The notes under the pieces were generated by a model. It was given only the letters and a program-made list of their open reading frames with translations, had not been told where the DNA came from and made no database searches. Of a DNA stretch of 64,000 nucleotides, positions 43,928 through 64,000 are shown piece after piece. This DNA is from Amorphochlora amoebiformis (taxonomy: Eukaryota > Cercozoa > Chlorarachniophyceae): contig BAAHQB010000113.1 of assembly GCA_054601695.1 (NCBI GenBank), positions 1 to 64,000 on the forward strand, in the 5' to 3' direction. The position numbers and the translations under genes were made by a program. Within the stretch, counting starts at the first letter, position 1. Each line of letters opens with the position of its first letter.

Positions 43928-45062
43928 TATACAAATATGTACAGGCATATAGTTTATTTCAATTTCCGTTTTGATATCCAATCCGCATAGCACGTGCCCT
44001 GCCCTCAGTGGGTCTAATCCCAATTCTAAGCCTCCCTAGCCGAACCTTCCCAGCTACCAAAGCTTCCTAGCTAATCCTAACACAATGCTTAGCTTCCTAG
44101 CGTCCGGAAGTCTGGCAGGCTTCTCCATCAAGGTACCCCTCAACTCGTACGACCAGATCCTCACAGCTCACCCTAGCCCTGAGTTCGCTAACCCTAGCTC
44201 CTTCTAAGCGTTAACCAGCCCAGCTGGCCCTAACCCTGGCCAAGCCTTACCCCTAACCCTAACCCTAACTTGGATCTAACCCCGCAAGCTCCAATATCTA
44301 AACCGCGTTGGTTCTAAGAGACTCTTCCCACATATTAGTTATCTCATAGCATTCCATTCACACGCCATTATCAACGTTGTCATCCAAAAGGAGATGCCTT
44401 ATAGTATCCTTCTCGATATCAATATATACATATACATATGTGTCTCAATATACAACATATCCAAAAGGAGATGCCTCGTAGTATCCTTCTCGATATCAAT
44501 ATATTATATCATATGCGTCTTAATATACATCATATCCAAAAGGAGATGCCTTGTAGCATCCTTCTCGATATCACTATATAATACATCAGCTTACTCTGAC
44601 CCTATCACACCGTAACTGAAGCATTATTTCAAGTTCTAAGTTGATACTTCCTACTAGGGACGTGCGGATAGAATGGGGTATCTCATCACCTTGTTCTTGT
44701 CGATAGTTGCTGTTCAGGTACCATTCTGCCTATATTATACTCATACCCTTGTCTTGTTCATACTGCAAGCAGGTATCATTGTATCTATACTATGCTCATA
44801 ACCTTGTCTTGTTCATACTAGAGGCAGATAGCATTCTATGTATACTATGCTCATAACCTTGTCTTGTTCATACTAGAGGCAGATAGCATTCTATCTATAC
44901 TATGCTCATAACCTTGTCTTGTTCGTAGTAGAGGCAGATAGCATTCTATGTATACTATGCTCATAACCTTGTCTTGTTAGGTAGGATTCTATGTATACTA
45001 TACTCAAACCCTTCTTCTTCTCGATACTACAGGCAGCTAGGATTATATCTATACTCAACGTG

Positions 45063-45110
<48 letters not shown>

Positions 45111-45160
45111 TTGTACTCATTAGATTCCGGAACTCAAACGAACATGTAAAGTAATCTATA
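42880..45160. repeat. Succession of tandem repeats without a confident gene
   Basis: 42895-43110 is CT then TA. 43150-43330 has three 65-bp copies with CAACTCCAACTACCCTTGGT. 43375-43450 has a short hydrophobic frame (VYMPTFVRIITTLAITQHL) ending at a GT donor. It could be an exon but nothing links it. 43455-43940 is TA. 43960-44370 is unique with CCTAAC/CCCTAACC words at 44240-44272 (C-rich orientation). 44390-44600 has three copies containing TCCAAAAGGAGATGCCT. 44700-45060 has six copies containing TATGCTCATAACCTTGTCTT. 45065-45105 is TA. Confidence 0.75.
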
Positions 45161-45235
45161 TTCAAAGGATGCATATATATATATATATATACATCAATAT
45201 ATATATATATATATGTATATATTGTATATATATAT

Positions 45236-45266
<31 letters not shown>

Positions 45267-45291
45267 ACGTATATATATGATCCAGTTCAGT

Positions 45292-48095
<2,804 letters not shown>

Positions 48096-48129
48096 CCCGG
48101 CGTAAAGCTTAGGTGCAGAGACTCGAGTG

Positions 48130-49171
48130 AAATATGAATTCTAGTTATTTTCTTTCCAACGATGGAGTTATTAATCTCATTTCTGATTTGAAATATCTAG
48201 TGCACGCGTAGCTGGTCTAGATATTCAAGACAATTTCTACTTATAGAATTATCTAGATTTTAGAGATTGTCGCGATCACTAGTAGTAAAATGATTGTACT
48301 GGCTACAGCACACAATAGAGTAGCGGTTACTCTAGTACTGCTCTTAAAATCCTTGCCTAGTTAGACTAGTTAGAGTGACTATCTCTAGTATCTACTAGGC
48401 TACTAGATCTACTTAGCGGCTAACCACTCCAGAGACTACTAGACTAGTACTAGCTAGGCTAAACTTTCACCAGTATCTAGAGTATCATAGAGCATCTCTC
48501 TCTAGTCTCTAGTATCTGCTAGTCTTAGATAGCTTGCAGAGTACTAGAGTAGTCTAGAGTGATCATCTAGATCAATGGGGATATATGTATATATTATATA
48601 CATATACATACACAACCCTATTGTATTTCGAACAACAATAACGAGACAAAACTGTAGTCTTTAATTGTCCACTTGTACACACTTAATCCGTACCTACATA
48701 TTAACCGATACACCAATACCTAGAATACCTAGGATACGTGCATACGTACTAACCTTGTACGTACGCACCAACATGCGCACATGCGTACTACCATATTTAC
48801 TCACATACGTATCAAACATACGCACTGTGCGCACACTGTTGAACATGACAACCCGCGTACGTACACACCATACCTAACATAATACTTACGTATCTTACGA
48901 GTCACGAGTTTCCATCCAGTGTGTTTACATTGGGTGGGAGATTCACAATAATACACAATAAATCTACTCACTCAATCTGTGGGCCACGTAGTGTATCCTG
49001 CGCTGCTGTAGTCCGTATACGTAGTCTGTTCTAGACATATTAACTATCACAAACTGTTAGATAATCATAGCGGTGCCTCATATATAATCGTGATATGCGG
49101 TATATACTATATCATGATTGTCACGTGATACACACACACACACACACACACACATACACACATAAAAATAA

Positions 49172-49238
<67 letters not shown>

Positions 49239-49432
49239 GTACATGTACGCATATATATTATATAGAGCTTTAAGCTTCACAAGGGCTCGGTCAAAACCTC
49301 CAAGCTCAAGATGCCGCACCGGATCCTGCAGCCCATCATCTAGATCATGCTGCTCCGCATCAGCGCAACTAGATGAAGTAGTCTACCAAAAAAACCGAGA
49401 CCAATGTGTACGTTCCCCACTGAGTCTAGTTA

Positions 49433-49472
<40 letters not shown>

Positions 49473-49720
49473 TCTAGATTTTCTATATTTTCACGGTGTT
49501 GATAATTCCCGAGTACTAGAATAACAACTTGTACAAATTTCAAACTCAAAAGTCGGGCTAGTACTAGTAGGGCGGTGGCATCTCTAGATCTACTAGATCT
49601 GATCATGGCAGCAAGTATAGATCGGTGACTACAATCTAGACAATGTCTAGAATGTCTAGAATTCGATAAGAAATAACATTTGGATAATTCGGCTGTAATT
49701 ATTACTAGAATTGACTGTAT
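48130..49720. other. CTAG-rich convergent intergenic region
   Basis: This lies between the membrane-protein gene (plus) and the ABCG gene (minus). 48190-48560 and 49540-49670 are dense in CTAG, ACTAG and TCTAGA. 48670-48890 has repeated ACGTACGTACCAACATGCG-like CATACGTA words. 49125-49160 is CA and 49175-49230 is TA. A minus frame at 49382-49250 (SSCADAEQHDLDDGLQDP) begins after a good acceptor (TTTTTTTGGTAG) and is non-repetitive. It could be an alternative last exon of the ABCG gene: read in the ABCG phase it would add DYFI and stop. Confidence 0.5.
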
Positions 49721-49850
49721 AGCATCCCCAAGCACTACCTCTGAACCCGGTGCATGTACTTCATTGCAAGAAAGCCTGATATGTGTGCATACTTATAGAG
49801 ATATTCCAAGATTAATACACACACACATGCACATATACATAATATGTGCA

Positions 49851-49905
<55 letters not shown>

Positions 49906-50030
49906 TATTTATGTGCATATTTTTCATCATTTCTACAAAATATACAGGTATGTGTATTTACATATATATATATATATATACATATATAAATATAAGTATA
50001 TATGTACTAGAAATATATTATACATTTATA
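49720..50030. other. Unique patch and TA array
   Basis: About 140 bp of unique sequence, then TA arrays at 49855-49900 and 49963-50020. Nothing is recognised. Confidence 0.5.
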
Positions 50031-50358
50031 TTGTTAGAGCTACAATATAAATAGCCTGGGAGACACGCAGGTCGATGGGCAGATATTGATATAGTGTACA
50101 TAGCTGGAGATCACTGGAGAAGATTGCTGGACATCACCTCATCCGTTACTACCCGATACAAGGTACGGTAGCAACGGGATTTCAGAATATTAGATGACAG
50201 GGCGTGACGTCACACCATTTCACGCTCCGGAATTTTCCGAATGATTTTTACTTGGTGCGCACATTGAATTTGTCTTGAGCAGGTTATCTATATTCCAACT
50301 GTGATGACTCAACGGATCTCAACCACATCGTAGACTATGACTTTCATACCGCGCCGAA

Positions 50359-50365
<7 letters not shown>
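50030..50365. repeat. Dispersed subtelomeric element, copy B
   Basis: Shares with copies A and C a left end (AGCTACAATATAAATAG), a CTGGAGATCACTGGAGA block, a TACTACCCG block, a GTGACGTCACACCATTTCACG block and an AATTTTCCGAATGATT block. It ends CGCGCCGAAAACAATATATA into a TA array. It lies just past the ABCG stop codon. Confidence 0.75.
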
Positions 50366-50398
<33 letters not shown>

Positions 50399-50415
50399 GT
50401 GTGTATATATATATA

Positions 50416-50477
<62 letters not shown>

Positions 50478-50778
50478 TATATGCAAATGTGTATACATGT
50501 TTAATTAAATGTATACATTAATAATATATGTACATATATCCAAATGTATATATATGAATATGTACACAACACACATATATATAAATACATAACAAAATGC
50601 AATATTAAAAAACTAAGTATTTAATGTCTAGCACATCTTTTTGAGGTATATTTTCAATAAATTTGCTTACAAACCATGAAATCCTGCTATGCGTTAGAAT
50701 TGGACTTTTTGGATGTGATGTATTGTACATTTTAATGGGGAAGTTATGTATTATGCATTGTAATTGAGATTGCGTGTG
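50366..50778. repeat. TA arrays and 3' flank of the ABCG gene
   Basis: 50365-50485 is TA with TG/CA borders. 50490-50778 is AT-rich 3' flank. Several TTTATT/AATAAA-like words occur on the minus strand, but no polyadenylation signal can be chosen. Confidence 0.5.
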
Positions 50779-63048
<12,270 letters not shown>

Positions 63049-63855
63049 CTTGGGCCAATCTGATAGTTAGTATGCACTCACACCATGCTTATACCACATA
63101 AAATCGCCGAATCGATCGTTGTGCGCTCGATTTTGGGCCAGATATCCTTACCCTTTCTGCAACCAGCTTTCGTTGTTGTGATGCTGGAATGACGAAGAAC
63201 TTGGGTTCCGCCGTTCGGGAACTGAGTGATACTGCCTTGAGTAACGCAATACATGGCCAGTTGTCACAGTATGACACGTGGTCTAATGGGGACCGCGGGA
63301 GAAAGCATCACCGGCGGTTCACCGCTTTCTTCGTACCTTCGTACATTCTACTTGCAAATTTACCGCTGAAGTTTACTGAATGTGAACGATCTAATCCAAT
63401 CATCTGGATACATCTGAAAGTACGGCACTGTGACGTCGGTCGAGGCGAAGCGTACCTTCTCATACTGTCGTAGTCTCGTAGATCAGATTGCCTTAGTGTA
63501 GTCAGTCAATCGGGATGTATCATGTGATCTAATCAATCTAAGACTGCTTTTCAAGTTGTAGCTGTCTGCTCTATTTAACTTGTAATTTTAATATTAATCA
63601 AATTTACAAAACAAACATAAATTTATATACATTTTTATGTGTATATGTGTATATATGTGTGTGTACATATGTATACACACAACATTACACACATATATGC
63701 ATAATTGTACAATGTATCATTGAATGTAAGAAAATGCTAATTATAACTTGAAGTATTCAACGGTCAATACAATTTTTATTTAAATAGATTCTAGTCACTA
63801 GACTCACTACGGTATCTAGATCGAAAATATATGAATATGCATATGTGTATATATA

Positions 63856-63898
<43 letters not shown>

Positions 63899-64000
63899 TA
63901 TATAAAACGTAATATAATATATATGTGTGTAACACTGTGTATATATATACTATAACTAGTGATAGACATTGAATAGTTAGAATACGAATAATTCTAGAAT
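63049..64000. other. 5' flank of the ABCG gene
   Basis: 63049-63620 is unique and of balanced composition; it should hold the ABCG promoter, but I see no clear TATA box. A plus frame at 63189-63473 (94 codons) has no recognised domain. 63620-63720 and 63835-63915 are TA/TG tracts. CTAG words recur from 63785 to the end. Confidence 0.5.

Overview
The window is the left end of a eukaryotic linear chromosome, most likely from a protist or unicellular alga. It starts with a pure C-strand telomere (CCCTAA)n. A 1.1 kb zone follows in which CCCTAA is mixed with a 7-nt variant, CCCGACA, and then comes subtelomeric DNA crowded with micro- and minisatellites. Long (TA)n tracts recur every few hundred bases and fill nearly every intron. 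The lineage cannot be fixed from the sequence: TTAGGG-type telomeres occur in several protist, fungal and animal groups.

Layout. 1-17 kb: telomere, variant repeats, TA arrays and many tandem repeats with no convincing gene. 17.6-20.1 kb (minus): a three-exon, 384-residue type II membrane protein resembling uncharacterised glycosyltransferase-like proteins (GT-A). 20-26.6 kb: repeats and one doubtful ORF. 26.6-34.5 kb (plus): a ten-exon, 475-residue divergent paralogue (GT-B). 34.5-38.8 kb: CTAG-rich and other repeats. 38.8-41.8 kb (plus): seven exons of a pentameric ligand-gated ion channel-like extracellular domain carrying the FPFD signature. 42-45 kb: minisatellites. 45.3-48.1 kb (plus): a six-exon cysteine-rich single-pass membrane protein. 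50.8-63.0 kb (minus): a complete ABCG-type half-transporter in about 28 small exons, all ABC motifs present.

Most ORFs longer than 60 codons here are artefacts of repeats (Tyr-Ile from TA, Arg-Glu from GA, Cys-Val-Ser from GTGTCTCA). The real genes were found by joining short non-repetitive islands at GT-AG, and in two places GC-AG, boundaries where phases agree and the joined protein matches a family pattern. Summed spliced lengths are multiples of three for GT-A (1155 nt), GT-B (1428 nt) and the ABCG model (1875 nt). One small ABCG exon is a guess, so that last total is weaker support.

The genes are all membrane or secretory-pathway proteins (glycan-modifying enzymes, a receptor-like ectodomain, a cysteine-rich surface protein, an exporter). 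This would suit a subtelomeric cell-surface repertoire, but they do not form an evident pathway. Points for a second look: the CCCGACA variant telomere, a probable 21-nt intron bridging an in-frame TAG, GC-AG introns, partial exon and splice-site duplications beside TA arrays, CTAG-rich islands next to gene 3' ends, and a dispersed element about 300 bp long beside TA arrays.
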